A stretch of DNA of 64,000 nucleotides from Acidobacteriota bacterium (GCA_025352795.1 JANXSF010000092.1:1-64000), one strand, 5' to 3'. Positions 45,318 through 54,202 are shown, numbered from the stretch's first letter. Translations and numbers: made by a program. The notes: generated by a model from the letters alone, not told the origin.

Positions 45318-47273
45318 GTGATTAAGGATCAACAAGAAAGGAGCAGTGGGATTCGATTAAGGACAACGTTTGCACTCATCTTTTTGCTTTCAGTTTGCTG
45401 GATAATACCCTCGATTGCGTTAGACACCACAGAAAAGTGGGTGGCGATGGGCCCCTACGGTGGTGAGGCAGTTGTTGTTACCGTCCATCCAAAAACGGAT
45501 GCACTTCTTGCTGCCTCGTTGCATGGTCGCCTATTCCGTTCCCAGGATAGTGGGGCTCATTGGCTGAGTCGACCCTTTCCTGCCGAACTGAATTCAAAGG
45601 TCAACGCCATACTGTTTGATTCCATTTCTGATTCTATTAACGATAAGAGCTATTTATTAGCCGTTTCGCACGACCACGCAACAGGCAGCGGCCTGTATAA
45701 GACCATCGACGATGGGATTACATGGCAAGCCAGTTCTGAATTCCGAGGGCGATCCGTGTGGGCTTTGGCTACTTTCCCAGGAAATCCGCAAGTGATTGCG
45801 GCTGGCGCAACCGATGGTGTGTATTTGTCTAAGAACGGTGGCCAAAATTGGCAGCGCATATCCCCAGGCGATCAAGGTGACCTGCAGCCAGTTGTTTCCG
45901 TGGCGTTTGACCCTACCGACGCTCGCACCATTTTTGCCGGGACTCCCCACCTGCCATGGCGAACAAAGGATGAAGGATCCACCTGGACCTCAATTCACAC
46001 CGGTATGATTGACGATTCCGACGTATTTTCACTAGCCCCGGCCTTACAACAACCAGGACGTCTATTTGCCAGTGCCTGCACCGGCATTTATCGCAGTGAT
46101 GACCGCGGTGAACATTGGTTGAAATTACGAGGTTCCACGGAAGCAAGCTATCGAACCTATGTAATTTTTCCCGATCCTTCTCCCTATTCTTCCCTCTCGT
46201 CGCGCGTCTACGCGGGCACGACCGGTGGATTGCAGCGATCGCTGGATGGTGGCGTCACTTGGCAACGAGTTTATGCCGGAGCCGTGAAGTCTGTGGTCAG
46301 TAGTCATTTGCATCCCCTGCAACTCTATGCCGCAACAATGGACGCTGGGTTGATTCGCAGTGACGATGGTGGCGATACCTTTCGTCCCATCAATGAAGGG
46401 TTTGAAGGACATGCCATGAACGGTCTGTTCACTGCTTCCAATGCGCTTTTCGTAGCCGGTCAGAATGGGGCGGCGGCTCAATATCCATCCTCTACCGTTT
46501 GGCAAACAATCAAGCCAGCCGATGCATTTACCTTCCTGGCTGGATCTTCCCCTTCCCAAATTTTCAGCGCTTCGGCCCACGCACTTTGGCTGAGTGATAA
46601 TGGCGGCCATCAATGGAAACAGATTCCTGCCCCTGCCCAGCGCGGTTCGTTGACTGCTCTGGCTTTGCTTGCCGATGGCACACCCGCAAAATTGTGGGTG
46701 GCCACTACGGCTGGTCTATTTGAAGGTTCCCCGGGCAGTTCACGCTGGAAAGCGGTTGCTGTTCCGGCGCTGGAAAGCCAACCCATTCGAGTAATGACGG
46801 CATCAAAAAATAGAATCATCGTCGCCTCCCGTGGACACGCCGCCATCTCATCGGACAGGGGTGCCAATTGGGCTCTCCTGCCATTGCCGATCGCGGGCCT
46901 GGAATGGGAAGGGTTTGCTTTCAGCCCGGTTGACGATCATTTGGTGGCGGCCACATCGCACGGGCTTTTCCTGCTTCAATCATCAGGTGACCAATGGACG
47001 CCAGCACTGGGTGCCCCGGCAGCAACTACTAGCGGGCTCTTTTTTCATCCCCAATTTCCGAATCTGGCCTTTGCCGCGCAGCAATCCAGTGTTTTCTACT
47101 CCATAGATGGTGGCCAGTCCTGGCAAATCTTGCCACGTGCTGGAATGGCCATTGCTGCCCAAATCAAAAGCCTTAACATTATCCCCAGCCAGCCCAATCG
47201 CATTATTGCGCTTGTGGCTAGACGTGGAGTTTATGCCACGTCAATTGACCCCGAAGTCTTAAGTAAACCGTGA
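45318..47273 (+). CDS. Exported Asp-box (BNR/sortilin-like) beta-propeller protein
   Basis: 651 residues from GTG 45318, the only in-frame start; a signal anchor (LRTTFALIFLLSVCWIIPSI) begins at residue 14. At least ten Asp-box turns are visible: SQDSGAHW, TIDDGITW, SKNGGQNW, TKDEGSTW, SDDRGEHW, SLDGGVTW, SDDGGDTF, SDNGGHQW, SSDRGANW, SIDGGQSW. These mark the YCF48/VPS10-type beta-propeller used for binding proteins or glycans; no sialidase catalytic set is seen. Its stop overlaps the neighbouring OmpA-type gene region by a few bases (upstream GTG of that gene) and the two are likely an operon for a cell-envelope complex. Confidence 0.88.
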   Translation: MIKDQQERSSGIRLRTTFALIFLLSVCWIIPSIALDTTEKWVAMGPYGGEAVVVTVHPKTDALLAASLHGRLFRSQDSGAHWLSRPFPAELNSKVNAILFDSISDSINDKSYLLAVSHDHATGSGLYKTIDDGITWQASSEFRGRSVWALATFPGNPQVIAAGATDGVYLSKNGGQNWQRISPGDQGDLQPVVSVAFDPTDARTIFAGTPHLPWRTKDEGSTWTSIHTGMIDDSDVFSLAPALQQPGRLFASACTGIYRSDDRGEHWLKLRGSTEASYRTYVIFPDPSPYSSLSSRVYAGTTGGLQRSLDGGVTWQRVYAGAVKSVVSSHLHPLQLYAATMDAGLIRSDDGGDTFRPINEGFEGHAMNGLFTASNALFVAGQNGAAAQYPSSTVWQTIKPADAFTFLAGSSPSQIFSASAHALWLSDNGGHQWKQIPAPAQRGSLTALALLADGTPAKLWVATTAGLFEGSPGSSRWKAVAVPALESQPIRVMTASKNRIIVASRGHAAISSDRGANWALLPLPIAGLEWEGFAFSPVDDHLVAATSHGLFLLQSSGDQWTPALGAPAATTSGLFFHPQFPNLAFAAQQSSVFYSIDGGQSWQILPRAGMAIAAQIKSLNIIPSQPNRIIALVARRGVYATSIDPEVLSKP

Positions 47274-47293
47274 AAAAATTAAGAGAGACGTCT

Positions 47294-49342
47294 ATGAAAA
47301 TTCAACCCTTATTCTTAGCGACAATTCTTGTCGCCTTGCCCCTGGCTGCTCAGCCTCAACCTGCATCTGCCTCTTCCAAAATGCCTGATTTTGTGAAGAA
47401 ACTGGAAGTCGGTATTTTCGGGGGCTTCAGCGGTTATTCGCTACGAAACAACAAGTACAGCCCGTCTGGAGCTGAGCTGGACGAAGGAGGATTGGGCGGT
47501 TTTCGCATCGGCGGCACCCTCACTCCACGATGGAGCCTGGAAGGTGCTTATGCCTATGGCGTAAACAACCTGAATTTGTTCCCGCTATTGCGCAACAACG
47601 GCCCTTTGCAATCGGGATTCGGTTCCCGCAATCACTCCCTCAGCCTAAACCCTGTGTGGCACTTTGCTGATCCCGATAAGAAATGGCGTCCATACCTTAC
47701 CGCAGGCGGCGGAGCCATGTGGTTCAACCTTACCGATGCTGCCACTGCTCGCTTATTACAACTCGGCTCATCCAGCCGCAGTAGCCGCGGTGAGCCTAGC
47801 TTCAACTTTGGAGGTGGCGTGAAATACGGCAGCAACAAATTAACCAGCTTGCGGTTGGATGCGCGCAACGTTTGGGCTGGGAATCCGCACTTCGGCCTTC
47901 CCGTAGCAACCACCATTCCGGGTGCATTTTACATTGCTCCCAAGGGCTGGCAGACAGGCGTCCAACTCACCGCAGGTTTGGGCCTGAACTTTGGTGCCGC
48001 AGATTCCAAACCACAACTGCTCACCACCAGTTTGACTGGCGATACCTCCAATATCCTGATTGGCCAATCACGACCCTTCAAATTCAATGTGGACGCTCCG
48101 GCAAAGGCTGTAGTGAAAAACACCTGGTCTTTGAATGGTGTTCCTTTTGAACAATCTGGCGACCTTTATAATTTCGATTCCACCGGTCGCCCTGAAGGTA
48201 TGTATAAGATTTGCGCCACTGCCTCCGCCAAAAAATTGGTTTCCAGCACCAGTTGCCAGGAATTGAAGGCTCTCCTTCCAATTCGCAATTTCAACAGCGT
48301 TGGGGTTACCGCAGATCCCGCTTCGGTGTACGCCGGAACGTCGTCCAAAATAACGGCCACAGCGGACCCCGCCAGCATTCCTACCATCAACTATGCTTGG
48401 ACAGTGAATGGTGCTAAGCAATCGGAAACTGGATCTTCCTTTGTTTTCGATACCACGGGCAAAGCCCCCGGAATGTATACAATCTGTGCCACTGCTACGT
48501 CTGCTGGCTACACGGAAAAACAAGGTTGCACCACAGTGGAAATTAAGGCCTACGGCAATCCGTCCATTTCCATGACTGCATCCCCTGCAGAAGTGGAGGC
48601 AGGCAAGTCCGCCAAGGTCACCGTCACCACAAAGCCCAACGCGGCTGGAACCCCGGTCAATGTTGCTTTGAAATCCAGTGAAGGCAGCATCTCACCCGAT
48701 GGCACGTTTGATTCGACTGGTGTTACTTTCGATAAGTCCACTCCAGGCATTCAACGCAAGGCTGTCACCATCACCGGTAACGCTACCGATGCCAATGGTG
48801 GATCGGCAACGGCAACCACAACGGTCACCGTGAAGTCCACGCCCGTGGCCCAGCGCCTGGATGATATCGTCTTCGCCGCTGGCAGTTCACGAGTCAACAA
48901 CTGCGGCAAGCGGCTGCTTCTGGAAGTCCTTACAGACAAGATGAAGGCCGATCCCAACGCGCAGGTAGTGCTCATTGGCCATATGGATAAGAGCGAACAA
49001 GCGGTTGTCAGCAAGGGATCAAAACGCATGGTCGCTTCCGCTTCCGACAAGCGTCGCGCATTGAACGTGGCCGCTGTTCTAAGTGCCGGAACGGGAATCT
49101 GCTCTGCCTTAGATTTGGGCCGGGTGAAAGTTGGTTATGCCGGTACGGAGGAAACCAGCGCACCTATGCTGGACTTCTGCGGAACCAGCACAATAGTCAA
49201 AGGCGGCAAGCCAGACCCACGCATCGGTTACCGTCGTGTGGAAGTCTGGCTGGTTCCAGGAGGCGCTACCATGCCTTCTTCCACCGTCAGCTTCGTTGAC
49301 CCACCAGCCGACGCCGTCAAAGTGCTAGGCTGCCCGAAGTAA
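47294..49342 (+). CDS. Outer-membrane beta-barrel / Ig-like / OmpA-domain protein
   Basis: 682 residues from ATG 47294, which gives a clean signal peptide (KIQPLFLATILVALPLAAQ); GTG 47270 overlaps the previous stop but adds a charged leader. Layout: small outer-membrane barrel (about 35-240; KKLEVGIFGGFSGYSLRNN, GGFRIGGTLTPRWSLEGAYA); two similar Ig-like modules (NTWSLNGVPFEQSG and YAWTVNGAKQSETG, each followed by a FDTTG-type strand and MYTICATA); a third module (ASPAEVEAGKSAKVTVTTK); and a C-terminal OmpA-like peptidoglycan-binding domain (LDDIVFAAGSSRVNNCGKRL, VVLIGHMDKSE, SDKRRALNVAAVLS, YRRVEVWLVPG). Three further cysteines in the OmpA part may bond. It could tie the outer membrane to peptidoglycan while presenting Ig repeats. 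Hairpin follows. Confidence 0.85.
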   Translation: MKIQPLFLATILVALPLAAQPQPASASSKMPDFVKKLEVGIFGGFSGYSLRNNKYSPSGAELDEGGLGGFRIGGTLTPRWSLEGAYAYGVNNLNLFPLLRNNGPLQSGFGSRNHSLSLNPVWHFADPDKKWRPYLTAGGGAMWFNLTDAATARLLQLGSSSRSSRGEPSFNFGGGVKYGSNKLTSLRLDARNVWAGNPHFGLPVATTIPGAFYIAPKGWQTGVQLTAGLGLNFGAADSKPQLLTTSLTGDTSNILIGQSRPFKFNVDAPAKAVVKNTWSLNGVPFEQSGDLYNFDSTGRPEGMYKICATASAKKLVSSTSCQELKALLPIRNFNSVGVTADPASVYAGTSSKITATADPASIPTINYAWTVNGAKQSETGSSFVFDTTGKAPGMYTICATATSAGYTEKQGCTTVEIKAYGNPSISMTASPAEVEAGKSAKVTVTTKPNAAGTPVNVALKSSEGSISPDGTFDSTGVTFDKSTPGIQRKAVTITGNATDANGGSATATTTVTVKSTPVAQRLDDIVFAAGSSRVNNCGKRLLLEVLTDKMKADPNAQVVLIGHMDKSEQAVVSKGSKRMVASASDKRRALNVAAVLSAGTGICSALDLGRVKVGYAGTEETSAPMLDFCGTSTIVKGGKPDPRIGYRRVEVWLVPGGATMPSSTVSFVDPPADAVKVLGCPK

Positions 49343-49356
49343 CTTAGTCAGTAAGT

Positions 49357-49380
49357 GGGACAGGCATCCCTGCCTGTCCC
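49357..49380 (+). terminator. Strong hairpin after the OmpA-domain gene
   Basis: Perfect 10-bp arms GGGACAGGCA / TGCCTGTCCC with a 4-base loop, 15 bp past the stop, followed by TTAGTATT. A GGGACAGGCNTNCC-type hairpin can also be a dispersed repeat in genomes of this kind, which I cannot test here. Confidence 0.65.
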
Positions 49381-49611
49381 TTAGTATTCCCACAATTGGA
49401 CAACTTTTGTGGCGAAGCGTATCAGGCCTTTGAAAGACCGCAGGTTATCCAACAATGTTGGAGATTCTACAGTGGATGCGGAAAAACTAAGTGACATTGG
49501 GCGATTCCGCCTGTCCGCTCGCTTCTGAGCGAAGGTTTCATTCCGATTTTCAAGCAACTACAGGGCATCCCTGATGATGTATCCCACTCACTTCGGAATT
49601 CCGCTCTAACC

Positions 49612-50223
49612 TTACGCAGCACGCAGAAAGGGAGCATCCTCCTGTTGGCTTGCCCTACGGTAGCCGGATAGCGGTGGCCGAATGGGAAACACCTGACCAG
49701 TGGCAATGCTGTCGGTGGGAATGGCCCGCACGTTTGGACGAGTGCTGTGAAAATAGTCGCTCAGCGGATACAACGCGTACGGAGTCAGTTCGCGGAATAC
49801 CTTTCCCAGCTTTTGTTCAACGCGATAGGCCGCATGAAAAAATAATCCACGATCTATGTCCAAGCGGGTGCAGCAGAGTTTCCAATCTGCGCCCAAAAGG
49901 TAGTGGAACGTGAATAACTTGTGTTCTTCAGGCGTCAAGGTTCGCTTGGCCACCAATAAGAAATCGGCGCAATACTCTTCGTCTTTGCGACCCCAAGCCA
50001 TGCGTCTATCTTTGCCTGGAACGAATTCAATGGTTGCCCTGGTGAGATGCTTTTCCTTTTCATGGCAATATCGAAAACGTTTGTAACAGGCACGAAAAAT
50101 ATTACGAAGCGCGCAATTGCAAGGGTTGATTCCTCCCCTTTTTCCAATTCGCAAACCCAACCCGCGGCACGACGTGCAGTTATGCAGGGCCAGCGCCAAT
50201 GTTTCTGATCTTGTCCATTCCAT
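49612..50223 (-). CDS. Zinc-motif protein with helix-turn-helix-like region, unknown
   Basis: 203 residues. The N-terminal third has a CxxC...CxC...C cluster (CTSCRGLGLRIGK, then CNCALRNIFRAC), resembling half of a DnaJ-type zinc finger. The middle (TPEEHKLFTFHYLLGADWKL, then CCTRLDIDRGLFFHAAYRVEQKLG) looks like the sigma-70-region-4/phage-antiterminator helix-turn-helix. Family not named, but the pattern occurs as conserved unknowns in acidobacterial genomes. Divergent from a regulator gene with an S24-like tail; the 278-bp gap contains a perfect palindrome. Role likely transcriptional, not proven. Confidence 0.7.
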   Translation of the reverse strand: MEWTRSETLALALHNCTSCRGLGLRIGKRGGINPCNCALRNIFRACYKRFRYCHEKEKHLTRATIEFVPGKDRRMAWGRKDEEYCADFLLVAKRTLTPEEHKLFTFHYLLGADWKLCCTRLDIDRGLFFHAAYRVEQKLGKVFRELTPYALYPLSDYFHSTRPNVRAIPTDSIATGQVFPIRPPLSGYRRASQQEDAPFLRAA

Positions 50224-50462
50224 TGTTTTTGTTTTTTTCCTCTATCACCCATTTGCTGGGTGCTCTCTCAAGTTCCTGTCTCAGAATATAGATTAAGAAA
50301 GTTTCGTCAACCTTATATCTTTTGGACCGATTTTCATAACTTAATCTTAATCAGGTAATAGGCTCCTATCTGTATGACGTAAAGGAAGTAAAAGATTGCA
50401 ACAACACTCTCAACCATTTTCGGGTAGTATATCGTTTGCGGGGATTTAAGAAAATTAAGCTA

Positions 50463-50487
50463 AACCTATTTCTTAAAGAAATAGGTT
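50463..50487. promoter_or_regulatory. Perfect 12-1-12 bp inverted repeat, candidate operator
   Basis: AACCTATTTCTT-A-AAGAAATAGGTT lies 14 bp before the ATG of the XRE/S24-like regulator. Related TTAAGAAA half-sites occur at about 50292 and 50446. Length and symmetry suit a CI/LexA-like dimer acting on its own promoter and perhaps on the divergent gene; it would also block the ribosome site as RNA hairpin. Confidence 0.65.
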
Positions 50488-50501
50488 ATTAGGACGCGTT
50501 T

Positions 50502-51209
50502 ATGTTCTTCAATGAACTACAGGATCGTTTGCTTGTTCTTTTGCGAGCAAAAATACAAGGCGGGGAATTTACGGAGCGAAGTTTGGCCAAGCTCACCGGA
50601 ATATCCCAGCCTCACGTCCATAACGTGCTCAAAGGGGCGCGCAAGTTTTCTCCGGATATAGCTGACTCCATTCTTAAAAAATTGAGGCTCACCACGCTGG
50701 ACCTGTTCGATGCTCGGGAACTGATTGCCCACCTTTCCCGCCATTCGCCCCATCAGGATCAGCGGTATTGCCGGGTGAGCGTGCTGGAGGGAATATTGGG
50801 TCCAGGCCAAGCCATTCCGAAATCGGCACCAGATGGCGAAACCTATACGATTCCCCAATCACAATTGAAATCTGTAACTGATCCGGTTGCTGCACGTCTG
50901 GGCTTCGATCCTGAAATGCGGGGAACGTTCGCGGGCGGAGAAGTAGTGTTATTGGACCAATCGGAAATGGGGCGGACCTATTTGGAATCACAAAGCCTTT
51001 ACGTCATCCTATCGGAACGCGGAGCCTTGGTTCGTAAGCTGCGCCAAAACGAGCAAACGTTGGTGATGAGGAACAGTTCTGACACCGATACAGGCGAAAC
51101 AATTGAGCTGAATGGGCGGAATATTATTGATGTGGTATTAGCCAGAGTGGTCTGGCTGAACAAGCGCCGACGCTGGGGCGACGAACTATTTGCAGAACGC
51201 GGCGCATAG
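50502..51209 (+). CDS. XRE-type regulator with S24/LexA-like C-terminal domain lacking the protease residues
   Basis: 235 residues. N-terminal helix-turn-helix (ERSLAKLTGISQPHVHNVLK, then GARKFSPDIADSILKKLRL) around residues 25-65. The C-terminal half resembles the LexA/CI fold (GTFAGGEVVLLDQSEMG, SLYVILSERGALVRKLRQ, IIDVVLARVVW), but there is no Ser-Met or Lys dyad, so it is not expected to self-cleave; it may bind ligand or only dimerise. A 25-bp palindrome precedes it. The lack of a clear ribosome site may be due to overlap with that palindrome. Divergent from the zinc/HTH gene, so the pair may regulate each other. Confidence 0.8.
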   Translation: MFFNELQDRLLVLLRAKIQGGEFTERSLAKLTGISQPHVHNVLKGARKFSPDIADSILKKLRLTTLDLFDARELIAHLSRHSPHQDQRYCRVSVLEGILGPGQAIPKSAPDGETYTIPQSQLKSVTDPVAARLGFDPEMRGTFAGGEVVLLDQSEMGRTYLESQSLYVILSERGALVRKLRQNEQTLVMRNSSDTDTGETIELNGRNIIDVVLARVVWLNKRRRWGDELFAERGA

Positions 51210-51215
51210 TCCTTC

Positions 51216-51956
51216 TTAGACTTTGACCCGAAATCCTTTTTCCGAATCCAGCAGCAAAGTATTCAGAGCCTGGATGCGCTGCGATACATGATCGAATCCA
51301 AATCGGATATGTTTGCGCATAGCTCGGTCTGCCAGTGCTACCTTGCCCTGATTCAAGGACTCCATCAAGGTGAGATGCCAATGCGGAGGAAGCCGGTAAA
51401 ACTGCGACGCGCTGTTGAATAGCCACGTCAACACCATGGTCTGATTACGATCAATGGCATCTACCAGGGCTGGGCAACCTCCGCATTCGCCTAGCCGGGT
51501 GTGGAACTGTGCATGCGCCCGATGGGCCGTAAACACAAGCTCGGCAACTTCGCCATTTCTACATTGCACGGCACTTTCGTAGTGCGAATCCAAGGCAATG
51601 GCCAGATCCAGCATCTCTTCCCGATCCGCTTCAGTGGCCCGTTCCGCAAACAATCTTGCCGACATGGTTTCCAACGCTTCACGCAAAATGTAATGGCCCA
51701 TCACGTCGTCTTCGGTTGGAATGCGGACCCGTGTGCCAACGCGAGGTCGGCTCTCCACAATGCCTTCCAATTCCAATTTTTGCAGGGCTTCGCCAACTGG
51801 AAGAAGGCTCATGCGCATTTCGGCGGCCAGCTTACGACGGGAAAGCGGAGTGCCTAATGGCAAATCTCCCCGCAGGATATTTGTACGCAAGATGTTGTAA
51901 GCCTGTTGGGATAGACTCCCCTTGCCTGCAACTTTCGTTTTTCCAACAATGGACAT
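51216..51956 (-). CDS. GntR family regulator with FCD domain
   Basis: 246 residues. N-terminal winged helix (SLSQQAYNILRTNILRGDLP, LSRRKLAAEMRMSLLPVGEA, LQKLELEGIVESRPRVGTRV), then the all-helical FCD domain with REALETMSARLFAERATEAD, RAHAQFHTRLGECGGCPALV and a late HLTLMESLNQGKVALADRAM that carries the metal-binding histidines. Such regulators respond to organic acids or sugar acids. It converges on the XRE-type gene (6 bp) and is divergent from a DinB gene; its target is unknown. Confidence 0.93.
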   Translation of the reverse strand: MSIVGKTKVAGKGSLSQQAYNILRTNILRGDLPLGTPLSRRKLAAEMRMSLLPVGEALQKLELEGIVESRPRVGTRVRIPTEDDVMGHYILREALETMSARLFAERATEADREEMLDLAIALDSHYESAVQCRNGEVAELVFTAHRAHAQFHTRLGECGGCPALVDAIDRNQTMVLTWLFNSASQFYRLPPHWHLTLMESLNQGKVALADRAMRKHIRFGFDHVSQRIQALNTLLLDSEKGFRVKV

Positions 51957-52083
51957 TCATTCTTCCTGTTCCCCCAAAAAAAGACAATGAACGAGTTAAT
52001 ATCAATTCCACGCCCCATATGCAAGTTATTTTTTCGCGAAAACTGAAATTCTGAAATTGGATGGGTAGTGTTAGCCTAAGCTT

Positions 52084-52599
52084 ATGACCCGACCTAAGCC
52101 TGAAGAGTACGCGCCATACCACGAATCCTACATATCCAAGGTCCCCGATGGTGACATTCTGGACACCCTGGAAGAGCAAACCAGTGAAACCCTGGACCTG
52201 CTGGAAGCTGTCCCGGAAGAGATGCAAGCCAGCAGTTACACACCAGGCAAGTGGACCATTAAACAATGCGTTGGCCATATGATTGATACCGAGCGCATTT
52301 TCAGCTATCGCCTGTTGCGCATTGCCCGCAATGATCAAACGCCATTGGCCGGTTTTGAGCAAGACGATTACGTAGCAAATTCAGACAGCAACAATCGTAC
52401 TTGGGAAGACTTACTGGAAGACTACGAATCTGTTCGCATGTCCACGCTATCTCTGATTCGCCAATTCAAAGGTGACGTCTGGGATAGGCACGGAACAGCC
52501 AGCGGCAACAAACTGACGGTACGGGCCATGACATTTTTGATCGCTGGTCACGAACGTCATCATTTGACCATCCTACGCGATAAATACGGCTGCAAGTAG
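52084..52599 (+). CDS. DinB family protein
   Basis: 171 residues forming the DinB four-helix bundle: DTLEEQTSETLDLLEAVPEE, YTPGKWTIKQCVGHMIDTER, FLIAGHERHHLTILRDKYG. The metal-binding histidines are in CVGHMID and GHERHH. DinB-fold proteins are metal-dependent thiol transferases (bacillithiol/mycothiol type) or of unknown role. Another DinB protein occurs at 57051. The PQQ-like propeller gene starts 17 bp downstream and is likely co-transcribed. Confidence 0.9.
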   Translation: MTRPKPEEYAPYHESYISKVPDGDILDTLEEQTSETLDLLEAVPEEMQASSYTPGKWTIKQCVGHMIDTERIFSYRLLRIARNDQTPLAGFEQDDYVANSDSNNRTWEDLLEDYESVRMSTLSLIRQFKGDVWDRHGTASGNKLTVRAMTFLIAGHERHHLTILRDKYGCK

Positions 52600-52616
52600 A
52601 TTCAAGGACGGAAACC

Positions 52617-53924
52617 ATGCGCATTTTCATTCCTTTCACTCTTTTGATTTTCGCTGCCTTGGCATTTGCAGCCGACCCTTGGCCGCAATTCCGCGGACCA
52701 GGGTCGAACGGATTTGCCGAAGATCCCCGGCTGCCTGACCGTTGGAGCGAAACCGAAAATGTGAAGTGGAAAGTGGATGTGCCGGGCGTTGGATGGTCGT
52801 CCCCAATTGTTTGGGGCGGGAAGATTTTTTTAACAGCGGTAATCGCTGCCGATTCAAAAGAGGCTCCGAAAAAGGGGCTCTATTTTGGCGGTAACCGGGA
52901 GTCTTTGCCAGCAGATGAACATCGCTGGATGCTTTACGCTTACGATTTTGCAACGGGCAAGAAGTTGTGGGAGCGGGAAGCGCATCGGGCTGTTCCAACA
53001 TCGTCGCGACATTTGAAAAATAGTTACGCCAGTGAGACTCCAACCACGGATGGCAAATTGGTCTACGCCTACTTTGGAAACGTGGGGCTGTATGCTTTTG
53101 ATTTTTCCGGGAAGCTGGCCTGGAAGAAAGAATTTCCGGCACGCAAGACGCGTTATGGCTGGGGCACAGCGGCATCGCCAGTGCTGCATAAAGGCCGCTT
53201 GTACTTGGTGAACGACAATGACGAAGCGTCCACTCTGTTGACGCTAGACGCAGGGACAGGGCAGAAGATTTGGGAAGTGAGTCGCGAAGAGAGAAGCAAT
53301 TGGGCCACGCCGTTTGTTTGGGAAAATGCGCAGCGGACAGAAATTGTGACCTCGGGAACGGACAAAGTTCGGTCCTATGATTTGGATGGAAAAGTGTTGT
53401 GGGAATTCAAGGGCATGTCCACCATTGTTGTCCCCACGCCGTTCACGCGCTTCGGGCTGTTGTACATGACTAGCGGCTACGTGCAGGATCAGGAGCGGCC
53501 AGTTTATGTGATCAAGCCTGGTGCCAAAGGCGATATTACCGGCAACAAAGATCAGCTTGCCTGGTACAAGCCGCAAGCGGGCCCCTACAATCCTTCACCG
53601 TTGGTTTATGGCGACATCTATTTTACCTTGCTGGACCGTGGCTTCTTCACTGCCCACGATGCCAAAAATGGGGATGAACTTTATGCCAGACAGCGGATTG
53701 ATGCAAAAGCCGGTGCCTTTACCAGTTCGCCGTGGGCCTACAACGGAAAAGTATTTGCCTTAAGCGAGGATGGCGATACGTTTGTGCTGGCTGGTGGCAA
53801 GGAATATAAATTGTTGGGTAAGAACTCGCTGAATGAAATGTGCATGGCCACTCCAGCGATCTACGATGGTTCACTGTTGATCAGGACTGCGGGGAAGTTA
53901 TATCGAATTAGCGGGTCAAAGTGA
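52617..53924 (+). CDS. Exported PQQ-like beta-propeller protein
   Basis: 435 residues with a signal peptide (RIFIPFTLLIFAALAFA). The typical start of secreted PQQ-like proteins follows: DPWPQFRGPGSNGFAEDPRL. Propeller blades show the tryptophan-docking pattern (KWKVDVPGVGWSSPIVWGGK, GKKLWEREAHR, GKLAWKKEFPA, GQKIWEVSRE, GKVLWEFKG). No dehydrogenase catalytic residues, so it is a binding or scaffold propeller rather than an enzyme. AAGGA lies before the ATG. A hairpin follows. Confidence 0.9.
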   Translation: MRIFIPFTLLIFAALAFAADPWPQFRGPGSNGFAEDPRLPDRWSETENVKWKVDVPGVGWSSPIVWGGKIFLTAVIAADSKEAPKKGLYFGGNRESLPADEHRWMLYAYDFATGKKLWEREAHRAVPTSSRHLKNSYASETPTTDGKLVYAYFGNVGLYAFDFSGKLAWKKEFPARKTRYGWGTAASPVLHKGRLYLVNDNDEASTLLTLDAGTGQKIWEVSREERSNWATPFVWENAQRTEIVTSGTDKVRSYDLDGKVLWEFKGMSTIVVPTPFTRFGLLYMTSGYVQDQERPVYVIKPGAKGDITGNKDQLAWYKPQAGPYNPSPLVYGDIYFTLLDRGFFTAHDAKNGDELYARQRIDAKAGAFTSSPWAYNGKVFALSEDGDTFVLAGGKEYKLLGKNSLNEMCMATPAIYDGSLLIRTAGKLYRISGSK

Positions 53925-53925
53925 C

Positions 53926-53954
53926 GGCCTTGGTCTGTGTTGCAGACCAAAGCC
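53926..53954. terminator. Hairpin between the propeller gene and the small sorting-signal gene
   Basis: TTGGTCTG / CAGACCAA pair perfectly with a TGTTG loop, extended by GGC/GCC outside, followed by AAAATGGG. It lies 2 bp past the propeller stop and suits both converging genes. Confidence 0.65.
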
Positions 53955-54007
53955 AAAATGGGGGACGGGATTGAGTGCTTAAGGGCACTTCTTGTTTTAT
54001 AAATTGT

Positions 54008-54202
54008 TCAATCTGCCCGGCGTTGCTTACGGAACATTCCCAGTCCAATTAGGACGGAGGCCGCAACCAAGTAGGCATCAACCTCGGGGAGGGAGTTGTT
54101 GAAAACGGAACTGATCTGACTGCCAAAGGCAGCGGGCAGCAATAGGACTGCCAAAATTGTAAGTGGGATAGCGACGATCTTTCCTGTTCTAATTACTTTC
54201 AT
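54008..54202 (-). CDS. 64-residue exported protein with PEP-CTERM-like tail
   Basis: A signal peptide (VIRTGKIVAIPLTILAVLLLPAAFG) is followed by a 12-residue mature core and then LPEVDAYLVAASVLIGLGMF with RKQRRAD at the end: motif, hydrophobic span and basic cluster as in exosortase substrates (PEV instead of PEP). Nearly the whole protein is sorting information, so after processing only a short peptide would remain. Similar short PEP-CTERM-like proteins exist in this phylum. Start ATG 54202 has a weak ribosome site. Divergent from msrA. Confidence 0.65.
   Translation of the reverse strand: MKVIRTGKIVAIPLTILAVLLLPAAFGSQISSVFNNSLPEVDAYLVAASVLIGLGMFRKQRRAD

Noticed and set aside
49400-49611. 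Possible transposase or gene fragment (minus-strand ORF 49467-49706, plus-strand 39-codon ORF)
   Set aside because: No domain, no ribosome site, and stops in all frames of any sensible extension; treated as noncoding.
50502-51209. LexA-type SOS repressor
   Set aside because: The C-terminal domain lacks the Ser/Lys dyad and cleavage site, so it is not a LexA.
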